From Talaromyces rugulosus (Eukaryota > Ascomycota > Eurotiomycetes > Eurotiales > Trichocomaceae): a stretch of DNA of 64,000 nt. The first letter of the stretch is position 1; every line of letters starts with the position of its first letter. Positions 47,195 to 56,979 of this stretch are shown here, in pieces. The translations under genes were made by a program, and so were the position numbers. Under the pieces are notes generated by a model that worked only from the letters and a program-made list of their open reading frames with translations, was not told the DNA's origin and did no database searches. The stretch spans positions 992,001-1,056,000 of the forward strand of contig NC_049561.1 in the NCBI RefSeq assembly GCF_013368755.1, written 5' to 3'.

Positions 47195-47663
47195 TGAAGC
47201 GATAGAATACTCTTGATTAAATCTATTTCGGCTTCAGGCGACTCCAACTCGACATTGTATTGGCTGTGGGGAATTGGAGAGCAGCAATTTGGCCGGCCCG
47301 GTCAAGCCCCGTCCCCCCTTATCTAACGCCAATCAGTGGACAATATTCTAGAATTAAACATGCTTAAGCTTTTCATCAACCTGGAGTACGACCTCTGGAA
47401 GATGCAGGTATCCGGTCCTTGGTTTTCCGGCTGCCAGACGCAATGGCTTTCACTTCGAAGAAGGAGACGGGATACCCAGAGGTGGGATTACAGGAATTCA
47501 TCTGCTAGCAGGGTTGGTAATCGAAAAAATTTGATTAGCTGCAGCTCTAGCTCGACAAGAAAGATAATGAACCGAGCACAAAAATGTATTAAATAGCGTC
47601 GAAACATGCTTACGATTGAAGCGAAGGCTACTTTATTCTCCAAGGTACCCTCCCGGAAAAAAA
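47195..47663. promoter_or_regulatory. Divergent promoter of FAD oxidoreductase and permease
   Basis: Shared intergenic region between two divergent genes. It contains TGGCCGGCCCGGTCAA at 47290-47305, a CGG-N-CCG palindrome typical of Zn2Cys6 dimer sites, repeated with one mismatch upstream of the gene at 49658. A regulator site is inferred. Confidence 0.5.
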
Positions 47664-49331
47664 ATGAACGCTTTGTCAAGCCACGACTCACACCACCCCA
47701 CCGAGATGGTCTCTCAAGACCGTAAGGATGAAGAGAAAGCTATGTCCACGGAGGTCCCTGGCGGATCCGACGCAATCGCCAATGGATACTACGAAGAACG
47801 CCAGGCCTTCAAACAGGGCCTCCGGGAGCGTCATATTCAAATGATCGCCTTGGCGGGAACCATAGGAACCGGTCTTTTCCTCAGCTCTGGTCGTGCTGTT
47901 GCCCATTCAGGGCCTCTAGGCGCGTTTCTAGGATACACGATTATCGGGTTGTCTGTCTCCAGCATCATGTTTGTTGTGGGAGAATTGGGGGCTCTGGTAC
48001 CGCTCAATGGAGGCATTGTGCGTTATAGCGAGTACTTTTTCGATCCTGCTCTGTCATTCGCGAATGGTTGGAACCTAGTTTATTCGTATCTCGTTTCCAT
48101 TCCAGCAGAGATCACCGCTGCTGCGGTTCTTATTGAGTTTTGGGTTACCATCAACAATGCAGTCTGGATTACAATTTTCGGAATCTTGATGGTGGCCACT
48201 GCAATCTTCCTTGTGCGGGTATATGGAGAGTTGGAATTCGCCTTCTCGATGTTGAAGATTATGCTTGTTATTGGAATCAACATTATGGCTCTCGTCATCA
48301 CTTGCGGAGGAGGCCCTGACCATCGGACAATAGGGTTCCAATACTGGAGAAACCCGGGTCCATTCGTGCAGTATTTGGGCATCAGTGGTTCTCTGGGCCG
48401 CTTCCTCGGGCTCTGGTCGACAATGAACAACGCCATTTATTCGTACTCTGGCATTGAGGTCATCACCACCGCTGCCGCGGAGACAAGGAACCCAAGACGC
48501 GCAATTCCCCAAGCTGCCCGACGTATCTTCATCCGTGTGTTACTGTTTTACATCCTGACTATTTTCATGATCGGCCTTGTCGTACCTTCAAACGACCCGG
48601 ATCTCGTCCATTCCACGGGCACTGCCTCACAGTCCCCTTTTGTCATTGCTGCAACCCGGGCAGGTATCAAGGTTGTCCCATCTATTATCAACGCGGTCAT
48701 CCTCACTTCTGCATGGTCATCTGGAAACTCCAATATGCTCAGCGGGTCCCGAATCCTTTATGGTATGGCAGTCCATGGACACGCACCTGCGGTCTTCCGT
48801 CGCTTGAACCGATTCGGCGTGCCTTATGCAGCGGTAGCGTTGTTCGGCCTGTTTATTTGCTTGGGCTACATGACTGTTTCCAGCACTGCTAGTACTGTGT
48901 TTACCTGGCTGCAGGATCTAGTTTCAATCTCGACGCTTATCAACTGGATGAGCATCTGCATCGTCTATCTCCGCTTCTACTACGGATGCAAAAAACAGAG
49001 TATCGACCGCCACAGGGATCTTCCATTCGCGGCGCCCTGGCAACCGTATACAACCTGGGCGACGTTGATTCTATTTACTGTGCTACTTATCACTGGCGGG
49101 TACAGCACTTTTATTCATGGGGAGTGGAGTGATGAGACGTTTGTTTCTTCTTATATCAATATCCCTATCATTTTGTTGCTCTATTTCGGGTATAAACTGT
49201 GGAACAAGAGCAAGATTATTCCCCTCGACGAACTGCCCATCAAGGCTTTCATCGAAATCTATCAGAGGAACCCAGAACCGGCACCGAAGCCAAAACGGGG
49301 GCTCCACAAGTTGAACATCTTATGGGCTTGA
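47664..49331 (+). CDS. Amino-acid permease, AAT/YAT family (555 aa)
   Basis: Intronless frame starting at the ATG at 47664; the frame is open further upstream only from a TTG. About twelve membrane spans. Signature blocks are R-H-I-Q-M-I-A-L-A-G-T-I-G-T-G-L-F-L-S-S-G near residue 57, the Y-S-Y-S-G-I-E-V segment with an adjacent A-A-E-T-R-N-P-R-R-A-I-P, and N-S-N-M-L-S-G-S-R-I-L-Y-G-M-A near 365. This is the fungal yeast-amino-acid-transporter family (PF00324 type), a plasma-membrane proton symporter. Substrate unknown. The divergent FAD oxidoreductase suggests uptake of the amino acid or amine it oxidises. Absence of introns contrasts with neighbours but is not rare in this family. Confidence 0.93.
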   Translation: MNALSSHDSHHPTEMVSQDRKDEEKAMSTEVPGGSDAIANGYYEERQAFKQGLRERHIQMIALAGTIGTGLFLSSGRAVAHSGPLGAFLGYTIIGLSVSSIMFVVGELGALVPLNGGIVRYSEYFFDPALSFANGWNLVYSYLVSIPAEITAAAVLIEFWVTINNAVWITIFGILMVATAIFLVRVYGELEFAFSMLKIMLVIGINIMALVITCGGGPDHRTIGFQYWRNPGPFVQYLGISGSLGRFLGLWSTMNNAIYSYSGIEVITTAAAETRNPRRAIPQAARRIFIRVLLFYILTIFMIGLVVPSNDPDLVHSTGTASQSPFVIAATRAGIKVVPSIINAVILTSAWSSGNSNMLSGSRILYGMAVHGHAPAVFRRLNRFGVPYAAVALFGLFICLGYMTVSSTASTVFTWLQDLVSISTLINWMSICIVYLRFYYGCKKQSIDRHRDLPFAAPWQPYTTWATLILFTVLLITGGYSTFIHGEWSDETFVSSYINIPIILLLYFGYKLWNKSKIIPLDELPIKAFIEIYQRNPEPAPKPKRGLHKLNILWA

Positions 49332-49657
49332 CATCTAGAGTTTAATTTAGTTACTATATTTATCGGCTCTTTATGTCTTTGTAATTTCATTCACCGGGGT
49401 CAATTGGTGTATTGTCTTAACCTGAGTAGTAAAATGGCCGGACCGGTCAACATCTGTGGAGAAACTAGCCTTCATTCCCCTCATTTCTACACAGCGCTAT
49501 CTATTCAGCTTTATTATAGAGATTGCTAATTAAATACTACTCATTCGAGTTCGCAATCTGTTATTTCAAGCCATAAATTGTTTGTTCTGCATCTTCACCA
49601 TTCTTTTTCATAATATCGTATACTCTCGTCGTACAAAACTAAAAATCTTTTGTCAAG
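49332..49657. promoter_or_regulatory. Promoter region with CGG-N-CCG element
   Basis: Contains TGGCCGGACCGGTCAA at 49435-49450, matching 15 of 16 positions of the site at 47290-47305. The rest is AT-rich leader of the dehalogenase-like gene. Confidence 0.5.
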
Positions 49658-50377
49658 ATGCCCAAACACGTCGTCTTCGACGTCGTCGGCACCTGCGTCT
49701 CCTTCGACGCCTACTTCGCGCGCATTGAGAATGTCATCGGCACCAAATTACACCAACACGCCATAACCGCTCGTCACTTTGGGTATACATGGATGGAAGC
49801 CGCCGAGCTCGAATTCACATTCCTCTCCATCTCCGAGCGCTACAAACCGTACAAGGAGGTGATGAAAGCTGTGTTTTATCGCACTCTCTGGATGGCCGGC
49901 ATTGATGACCCACGCAGTTTCGCAACAGATAGCGAGCGGGATCAATGTATCGCGGGATATTCCGAATTGAAGCTTCGGGATGGTGCAAAGGAATGTCTTG
50001 AGAAATTACGGGCGGCTGGATTTACAGTGTGGTGTTTCACAACGGGGGATATAGCCCGCGTAAGAGGGTATTTTGAGAAAGCAGGGCTGGATATGCCACT
50101 GGCGAATTTTGTCAGTTGTGACGACCAAAAAATTGCAAAGCCCGCGTTGGCGGCGTATAGATCTGTCTTGAACAAGTTTTCGGCGGATGATGAGAAGTGG
50201 TTCGCGGCGGCACATATGTGGGATGTGTCGGCGGCGAAAAGTGTTGGTTTCAAGGGAGCTTATTGTACGGTTTATGAAAAGGAGCCATGCTTGGAGATTT
50301 TTGATACAGAGATAGATGTTATGGCTGATGGTCTGGTGACGATGGCGGAAGGAATCTGTCAGGCATCTATAGCATAA
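49658..50377 (+). CDS. Haloacid dehalogenase-like hydrolase, type II (239 aa)
   Basis: Intronless frame with ATG in AAGATGCCC. HAD motifs: V-F-D-V-V-G-T with the nucleophilic Asp at residue 8, C-F-T-T-G-D as motif II, K-I-A-K-P-A-L-A-A-Y with the motif III lysine, and M-W-D-V-S-A-A-K-S-V-G-F as motif IV. Order and length match 2-haloacid dehalogenases, which displace halide from 2-halo acids to make 2-hydroxy acids, but close relatives have other substrates. Placed beside amino-acid and 2-oxo-acid enzymes and sharing a promoter motif with the permease/oxidase pair. The true substrate is unknown. Confidence 0.85.
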   Translation: MPKHVVFDVVGTCVSFDAYFARIENVIGTKLHQHAITARHFGYTWMEAAELEFTFLSISERYKPYKEVMKAVFYRTLWMAGIDDPRSFATDSERDQCIAGYSELKLRDGAKECLEKLRAAGFTVWCFTTGDIARVRGYFEKAGLDMPLANFVSCDDQKIAKPALAAYRSVLNKFSADDEKWFAAAHMWDVSAAKSVGFKGAYCTVYEKEPCLEIFDTEIDVMADGLVTMAEGICQASIA

Positions 50378-50710
50378 TGTAATCAATATTTGTAGATTCC
50401 TTAAAATTAATTACTATCCGTAGTAATATATTAGTAATTAGGTGTTTGGTAACTATAGGCCACCTGAAATTTTACCAAATTTGACAAAAAATCGTGTCAG
50501 GTGGCACAAGTCAGGTCAGACTGACTAGTTAAAAAGAGCCCCTTCGGTCTTCTGGCCTTTGAGTGGACTCGATGAATGGTCATTGATAGTCAAATATGGA
50601 CATGGCATTTAACCGTCTGTGCGGTTGACTGTAATTCAAAATTTTATGAAGTTTCATCCCACGGCTACAGAGGGGTATGTCGTAAGTATATAAGTAAAAG
50701 CTATCGCCAC
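50378..50710. other. Convergent intergenic region
   Basis: Between the dehalogenase-like gene and the minus-strand regulator. Contains TTACTATCCGTAGTAA, an inverted repeat at 50411-50426 that could form a hairpin near the 3' end. No gene. Confidence 0.45.
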
Positions 50711-53215
50711 TCATTCCGTCATATCAAAATCGAGATCATTCTCGAGCAAATCGGCGTAAGTCCGAAGAGAGTCACAAAACACATGCATCATTTCAAAAAC
50801 GTGGGCCCCCTTTAGTATCTGCGACAATAATCGCACCAGCGTCGCACCCATCCGCCGTAATTGCTCGGGTCCAAATTCACCCACCCGGTCACCTGGCGGT
50901 CCCAGATCTGCTTCCCGCAGTACGCTGGTAATAATTCTTAGAAGGCGCCGTGTATCTCGATGAATATCTGACGGGTCCGACGCGAGCGTCTCGAGCCATT
51001 TGCATAAGAACACGGCGCATTCGAGGTTACAGAGGGAATGGATCGTGCTCCATGTCAAAGTCTGTGTCCTCGCAACGTATTCCACGCCGAGCCGAACGGG
51101 AATGGATAGAGCGTGGATGGATTGGAGGACGGCGTGGTAGATCTGAGGGGTTTGTGCGGGCCTTGGGGCGTTGCAGAAGGCTGATGCGATGGCTTCTGGA
51201 TTCCCCGTTCCTAAGCTGCGGTGTGGGCCAAGATTGAAGTGTAGTCTGATGCATGCAATTCGGAATATCGCTGTCGCGTTGAAACCGAGGGGTCCTTTCG
51301 GAGATGAAGGGGTGATGGACGACGGGTCGGAGCTTGTCTCCCAGCTTTTTTGCCATCGTCGGAGCGCTGTGTGGAATCTTGTGAAGAACTCAACGGGTAG
51401 TGAGGTAGGTCGGTCCTCGGATGTTACTGGGATGCAGAATGATGCCTCCCATGCTAGATATATGTGTTGGAAGAGGCCGTGCATTAGGACCAGGTTTCCA
51501 AAGGAAGATAAGCTGAAGTTATCCCGACGAATTGGCTTATTGTGAAATAACTGGCCGTAGCCATCGCCGAAGGAGACGCTGTGTGGCCACTTCGAGCGGA
51601 GAGATTTCCATTCTGAGGCACTTGAAGCTCTCCAGAGATCCTCGGGCCAAGGAAGATAGAGTGAACTAACTTCACTATTCAGGATCTTTGGAGGCATATT
51701 GTAAAGAATGGTTTGATTATTGCAGATCATGTAGGCAATGAATTTGGTGCGCCGTTGCCCCTCTTGCTGAATCCAGGTGCTCCACGATCCATCGTTGGAA
51801 TGACGATCGTGTAGGAGAAGGCCGCTATCCCGGAGATAGAGCGACATTTGACTAGCAATTCCAAGTGAATCGTGGAGTAGATCATGATTACCCCATGTGC
51901 CCAAAGTGGTAAGGATGATCTGAGCTTGCAGCACCTCAAAATGAGTCTTCTCAGTGCAGTCCATAGTCTCAACGTGGGAACGTGGGGTATAAAGCGAATT
52001 TGACTGGGTGTAGAGGCTGATGTGGCGGTTAATCAATGATCGTGACGCCTTGTAGAACCTCACTGCTCGTTCTCGCTCGAAGCGATATTGTGCCCCCATG
52101 GCCATAATTGCCAAGATTAAGGGCGGAGACAGATTCGCAATCGACACAGTGGATAGGTGCAAAAAAGGCAAATGCCCATGGCTTCCTGTGAAAAACCCTT
52201 CAATGTATCTGCAGAAGACATATTTCGAGGGCACACTAAAGGAGCTCGGGAGGTTTGGACGGATATGATCGATTTTCGTCAAAACATACTGGTAGTCCTC
52301 ATTGCTAATTCGCCACGGATAATTGGGTTCATGTTCACCGGAAGAGTTAGGACGTGAGTAGAAGTGTTGCGAAGTATTTTCCACATCCTGAGAATTGGAT
52401 TTGTCGTTTTGTGGTAAAGATGGGAGTTGGAAATGGGAAAGCGAGGCATCGTCATCAGATGGCGGGCTATCTGGCACGGCCTGATAGGGTGTTTCGTCGA
52501 TAGACTGCCCTGAGTTCCCTGAGGGTGTTGACCCAGATATATCGAGCCCTGGAAGAGAGATGAGATAATTTGGGAGACCAAATCCTAGTCCTTCCAAGGG
52601 AAAGTCGGTATCAACGCTTCCCCATAACACGTTAAGATCTTCTAAATCTTCTTCTAGGAAGCTGTGAGAGGTATCTGGTGGAAGTAACAGGGATCCGGAG
52701 ACGTTGGTGTCCTCGGAGCCCTGTACTTGACCTACGGCATTCGCCGGCAAAATAGAAGGTACGGCAGCAGGTTGGTTATTTAGATCTCCTTGTGGCAGAG
52801 GATGGGTTGCCTCGCGAACTTCCAAGCGGGAATTTGTGGAGCTATCAAGCTCCGATTCAAGATGCGTGGCTTGAGTGGTATTATTCTCGAATAGCAATAA
52901 TCCACTGTAATTTTCAACCTCTCCATGACCAGGGGAATCGCTCTTGAGTTTCAAGTGACGCGACAACAGGTCACTATTGTTACTCAGTTTCTGATCCGAG
53001 AGTCCCTTGGTAAGGCTTGCACTTACCGTCTAGTGAAGTTCTTGCCACAGCGGCAGTGAAATGGCTTCTCGCGTGTATCTGTGCATGTCAGACGTGCCCA
53101 CCCTAGTAGTGGAACAGGGGAACGCACGAGTCCGCTCGTGGCGGAGTAGGTGTTCTCGTCTGGCGAACCGCCTCCGACAAAATCTACATGGTGCGACTTC
53201 AATACGAGGCCGCAT
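50711..53215 (-). CDS. C2H2 zinc-finger plus fungal-specific domain transcription factor (800 aa)
   Basis: Three exons: 53128-53215, 53027-53078 and 50711-52973, 2403 nt in frame. The joined N-terminus has finger 1 C-R-F-C..H-L-L-R-H-E-R-T-H (Cx2Cx12Hx3H), linker T-R-E-K-P-F and finger 2 H-C-R-C-G-K-N-F-T-R-R-D-L-L-S-R-H, where the first pair is C-x1-C rather than C-x2-C. A long Ser/Asp-rich linker precedes the fungal_trans domain (Y-I-E-G-F-F-T-G-S-H-G-H-L-P-F-L-H; A-I-M-A-M-G-A-Q-Y). This C2H2 plus fungal_trans class often regulates catabolic or secondary-metabolite clusters. It is the regulator nearest to the hydantoin-type genes. Confidence 0.87.
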
Positions 53216-54430
53216 GGCTTCAACTGGGAGGAGGGGGTGCTCGTCTGTACTTCGACATCATCTATGTTCGACCGCAGTTGCTTATCAGTCGAAGTGGAGA
53301 CGGTGACGGCATTCGAACTCCTGTGATATTACATAATCAGATAACGGCCTCTGAAAATGCACATTTTTGGGCTAGTTCGAATATTGTTGAATTATAATGG
53401 AGGTTAAGGTGTCGTGCTTGATGGATGATATTTTGATTATGAAGTACGAGTCGTCTGCATGTATATCCACGCATACTCCGTATTCCGTGGAACCTTCCTA
53501 ATTGGGAAATAATATGTTTGTTCAAATGGTTGGAACAGGCCACTTCAATTCCTGTTGTCTGCAAATCGAATTCGTGCAATATAAATTGATAGAATTAGGG
53601 ATTTTATCAATTCCAAGCTCACTATTTGCGACCGCTGTAAACTCGAATGCCTTCCACTGGGAACAGTATCCTTCGCTTTTCTGACCACATTCTGATCAAG
53701 GATGTCTTGTGATTTAGACAGACGTTCACAACAGCAATGTAAATAGCGCTTCATCTCTCCATCTACCAACAGGAATCCGAATCAAATCGACTGTGGACAC
53801 AAGTCGAGTACACGCAACTTGCCTGGTATAGTATATCCGAGTTGCACCAATTCTCTCTTCCCCCCCTTCTTCCTTCCCCGAACGGCGGTCCCATTATTAT
53901 GCTAGCTGATCTAAAAATTAATGCAAGCAACACATCTTGAATTGCAGTTATGTGACTATCTGTGCTAGATGTGGTGGGGTCGAATCCCCTGTGTCTTGCC
54001 ATACTTCCAAAGCTCTAAGTCGACTATATTTACTGGGCGGAACAATTCCAAAGATGAGGGTCTGCAGCCATCCAAGCCCATAAAGAATAATAACTATAAT
54101 CTTAGTGAGCTTCTAGGGTACAAATATCTTGGATTAATTATTACTTCCGATGACTCTAATCAGAAGGGATCAAAACGGTGACTTCCCCATTGAAAGTCAG
54201 AAGCACACGATTAGACTGCTGTTAGGTGTAGAGAAGTACCCCCCTGAGCAAACAAGTTGTGTCAAGAACTACGGTGTTGGGGAATAAGGGAAAGATTCGG
54301 AGTCTAAAGTCACCTAAGGTCCTGTCTGCCATGCCTCTCATTTCCGCCACCTGCGAGGCCCCAGCTTAATAGACAAAATTGGGGAAAGTTCAATTGCCAC
54401 GCGTGAGGTATCAATGTTGATTACTTATGC
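53216..54430. other. Intergenic region with possible retroelement relic
   Basis: Promoter of the C2H2 regulator, then AT-rich DNA. A short + strand frame at 53969-54181 (non-ATG context) contains S-K-S-T-I-F-T-G-R and Y-K-Y-L-G-L-I-I-T, which resemble the reverse-transcriptase thumb of LINE elements; it may be a decayed fragment. No intact gene. Confidence 0.4.
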
Positions 54431-55234
54431 TCATAACCAGTCTTGCAGTCGTTTCACTCTGTCTACTGATGAATCTCTGAAAATACCATTCTTGGAAGTT
54501 TTCAGACCCTCCCTCACAAGACCGACCAAGAATTGTACCCCCAGTCCAACTCCATCCAACACTCTCGCGCCACTTCCTTCGGTCGAAGCCGCGCAGATAG
54601 CTCGCATCTCTGCCATTCCAGCACAGCCCAACAGCACGCAATCAGCACCTTTCTCGTGAACCAGACGGTTGATCTTTTGTGTGATGATGGCTTGCACCTC
54701 GGCTCTTGGCTCAGAGTCAAGCTCGAGAACACCCAGCTTAGCTGCTTCGCATCCTGCAAAATAGTCCGAGAACCCATATTCAGAGACTGTACGACCGTGG
54801 GCTGCTGCAGATCGTTCCGATGTGCATATTATCCCCATATTGCCGCCGAGCATACGTGCTGCATACATGCCTGCCTCCATGATTCCAAGCACCGGCTGGG
54901 TAAATTCTTCCTTGAGCACACCGATCAAAGGATGAGCTCGGAAGCATGCGACAAGAAAAGCATCATAATTGTCTGCGATGGGTTTAATTGCCCTGATACA
55001 AGCCTCGGTGGAGAGCACGGCATCAGTTTGGGATTCGATCGCTGTGGGAGCAGGATAGGGTGCAGTGAATCCATGGACTATCACATCTGGGGGTAAACTG
55101 GGTCCCAAGGCTGTCAAACAGTCCTTGGTCATATATTCACTCGAGTTTGGGTTCACCAGGAGAATGTTGATTGGTCGAGAATTGGATGATCCAGACACCC
55201 GAGGTAAGATGACATCGGCGCGATCGGTGGCCAT
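54431..55234 (-). CDS. Asp/Glu/hydantoin racemase family protein (267 aa)
   Basis: Intronless frame from the ATG at 55234; further upstream the frame begins only with TTG. Family motifs: I-L-L-V-N-P-N-S-S near residue 23, F-T-A-P-Y-P-A-P-T-A-I-E-S near 56, catalytic-type cysteines in V-A-C-F-R-A-H-P-L-I-G (Cys97) and L-L-G-C-A-G-M-A (Cys204). This is the Dcg1/HyuE-like racemase fold with two-cysteine proton transfer. HyuE-type enzymes racemise 5-substituted hydantoins so that both enantiomers can be used. In a cluster with a hydantoinase and a D-carbamoylase this role is strongly favoured. It is divergent from the D-2-hydroxyacid dehydrogenase across a GATA-rich promoter. Confidence 0.88.
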   Translation of the reverse strand: MATDRADVILPRVSGSSNSRPINILLVNPNSSEYMTKDCLTALGPSLPPDVIVHGFTAPYPAPTAIESQTDAVLSTEACIRAIKPIADNYDAFLVACFRAHPLIGVLKEEFTQPVLGIMEAGMYAARMLGGNMGIICTSERSAAAHGRTVSEYGFSDYFAGCEAAKLGVLELDSEPRAEVQAIITQKINRLVHEKGADCVLLGCAGMAEMRAICAASTEGSGARVLDGVGLGVQFLVGLVREGLKTSKNGIFRDSSVDRVKRLQDWL

Positions 55235-55600
55235 TGTCGTTCTCAGAGGGACAGACTCTCCGAATAAGAATCTCAAGTCAAGCGGTCGTTCGTATTACTT
55301 CTACCTCAATTCAATAGAAGTGAGCTAGCTGGGCCCTTATCCGTAACGGGGTTTACCTAGGCTTCGATACTTGTGACTCTTATCGGTGGACCCAACTAGA
55401 ATCGAACCCCGAGGAAGTGTTGGGGTTTTTACCCCGAATTCAGCAGTACAACTCGTATCAACTGATAAGATTATTATTCTTCAAGTCTGACCACCAGTAA
55501 ATGAAATCCACCTTATCACATACATTCCAGACCATAATTGGCTAGTTTTGACGCAAAACAAGGAAAATTTCATTTGAGACCTTGAGGTTTGGATTATACA
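55235..55600. promoter_or_regulatory. Divergent promoter with clustered GATA sites
   Basis: Four GATAAG cores in 366 bp: 55336-55341 (minus strand, preceded by G), 55379-55384 (minus, CGATAAG), 55464-55469 (plus, TGATAAG) and 55512-55517 (minus, TGATAAG). Three fit the HGATAR consensus of AreA-type nitrogen regulators. It also contains CGGGGTAAAAACCCC, a short palindrome near 55417-55434. Nitrogen-catabolite control is inferred. Confidence 0.55.
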
Positions 55601-56638
55601 ATGGGAGAAAAAGCGGACATCCTTTTCATTGAATCACCTGTGCAGGCTGTCGACACCGCACGTCGAGAAGCTCTAGCAAAAAGGTTCAATCTTCTTTACT
55701 ATGATTGCGACTCGACTACCGATTTTATTGAACGACTGAAGCCAGGAGGCCAGTATTCCGGGGTGGTGGCTATCGTCCGCAATGGGTGGCATAAAGTGGG
55801 CAAATTGGCATCGCAACATCTCTTCGCCCCGGAGGTGGTACCACATTTCCCCGGCTGTCTACGCATCATCTGCTGTAGCGGGCATGGATATGATGCATCA
55901 GATGTTAAAGGTATCTCAGCCAGGGGTATATGGTTCTGTAATACACCAGGTGCATGCACCGAGGCTGTGGCCAACACCGCATGGTTTCTGGTTCTCGACA
56001 CATTTCGTTACCTATCTTACTCACACTGGTGTGCGCGATATGACTGGAATGCAAGCAGGGAACTTGGGCTCATTGCTAGTGACCCTTGTGGCCAGTCGTT
56101 AGGAATCGTAGGGCTGGGTGATATTGGGCTTGCAATTGCGCAAAAGTGTGAATCAGCGTGGGGCATGAAGATCCATTACCAAGGTCCACGCCAAAATATC
56201 TGTGCAGAAAGAGTCCTGCAAAATGGGGCGATCTACCATTGTCGAATCAGTGACATGATTCCTGAATTGGATTGCATTGTCCTTGCAGCTCCTTATTCGG
56301 ACGAAACACACCACTTGTTGTCAACAAAGGAATTTGCTCTAGCGAAGAAGACGGGACTGAGAGTAGTCAACATTGCAAGGGGGAAAATGATTGACGAAGA
56401 AGCCTTGATAGAAGCTCTTGATCAAGGGAAAGTTGTTGGAGCAGGTCTCGATGTCCACGAAATAGAACCGGGTGTTAACTCCAAACTAAAAGACAATTGG
56501 AAAGTTACCCTTCTCCCTCACATTGGAGTTTGCTCGTCTACTAGCTGGCAAAACTTTGAAAAGATCAACTTGGACAACCTTGAAGCCTTTCTTACCACAG
56601 GACGACCGATAAACTATGTGATAGATATAGGTTTGTGA
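55601..56638 (+). CDS. D-2-hydroxyacid dehydrogenase / 2-oxo-acid reductase (345 aa)
   Basis: Intronless frame starting at the ATG at 55601; a TTG four codons earlier is ignored. The NAD(P)-binding motif L-G-I-V-G-L-G-D-I-G-L-A is near residue 170. Catalytic triad blocks: N-I-A-R-G-K-M-I-D (Arg), G-L-D-V-H-E-I-E-P (Glu) and L-L-P-H-I-G (His). N-terminal C-S-G-H-G-Y-D is the substrate-loop block. Family members reduce 2-oxo acids to D-2-hydroxy acids or reduce glyoxylate/hydroxypyruvate. After D-amino-acid oxidation the product is a 2-oxo acid, so reduction to the D-hydroxy acid is the likely cluster role. The following intergenic region is 341 bp to RidA on the same strand. Confidence 0.92.
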   Translation: MGEKADILFIESPVQAVDTARREALAKRFNLLYYDCDSTTDFIERLKPGGQYSGVVAIVRNGWHKVGKLASQHLFAPEVVPHFPGCLRIICCSGHGYDASDVKGISARGIWFCNTPGACTEAVANTAWFLVLDTFRYLSYSHWCARYDWNASRELGLIASDPCGQSLGIVGLGDIGLAIAQKCESAWGMKIHYQGPRQNICAERVLQNGAIYHCRISDMIPELDCIVLAAPYSDETHHLLSTKEFALAKKTGLRVVNIARGKMIDEEALIEALDQGKVVGAGLDVHEIEPGVNSKLKDNWKVTLLPHIGVCSSTSWQNFEKINLDNLEAFLTTGRPINYVIDIGL

Positions 56639-56979
56639 ATACCAGTTGACTGTATAGTATTAGAAATAAATTCTATGCTAGAAATTATAATCACAAAATT
56701 GGTTACACATCGTAGAGCGAATGAAGATATATTCAAGGTGCTCAAACGAAATTCAAATTACCCCAAGAAACCTCATGTGAGATGCTCTGATCTCTCAGTT
56801 GCGATTGTACATTATTTTTACTCCAAAACGTCTAAAAGTCAGTTCCCAGTCAGACCAAGGCTTTTTGAGATTGATGTCAATTTTGGAGTTCCTGGATTAG
56901 ACCCAAGAGAGAGAAATTAGTATAACACTGTGTGTTTCGTAGCATTTTAGCAGCTCCTATATCTCAAAAGATAACTGGC
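56639..56979. other. Intergenic region between dehydrogenase and RidA genes
   Basis: AT-rich. It holds the end of one gene and the promoter of the next. The frame of RidA is open upstream to a GTG at 56932 but no upstream ATG is present. Confidence 0.5.

Noticed and set aside
53920..54000. tRNA-like sequence with GGGTCGAATCC box and partly complementary ends
   Set aside because: Acceptor and T stems do not pair properly and no convincing anticodon arm is present.
55385..55420. Minus-strand GGTTCGATTC motif resembling a tRNA B box
   Set aside because: The flanks do not form a T arm and no 5' acceptor strand is found.
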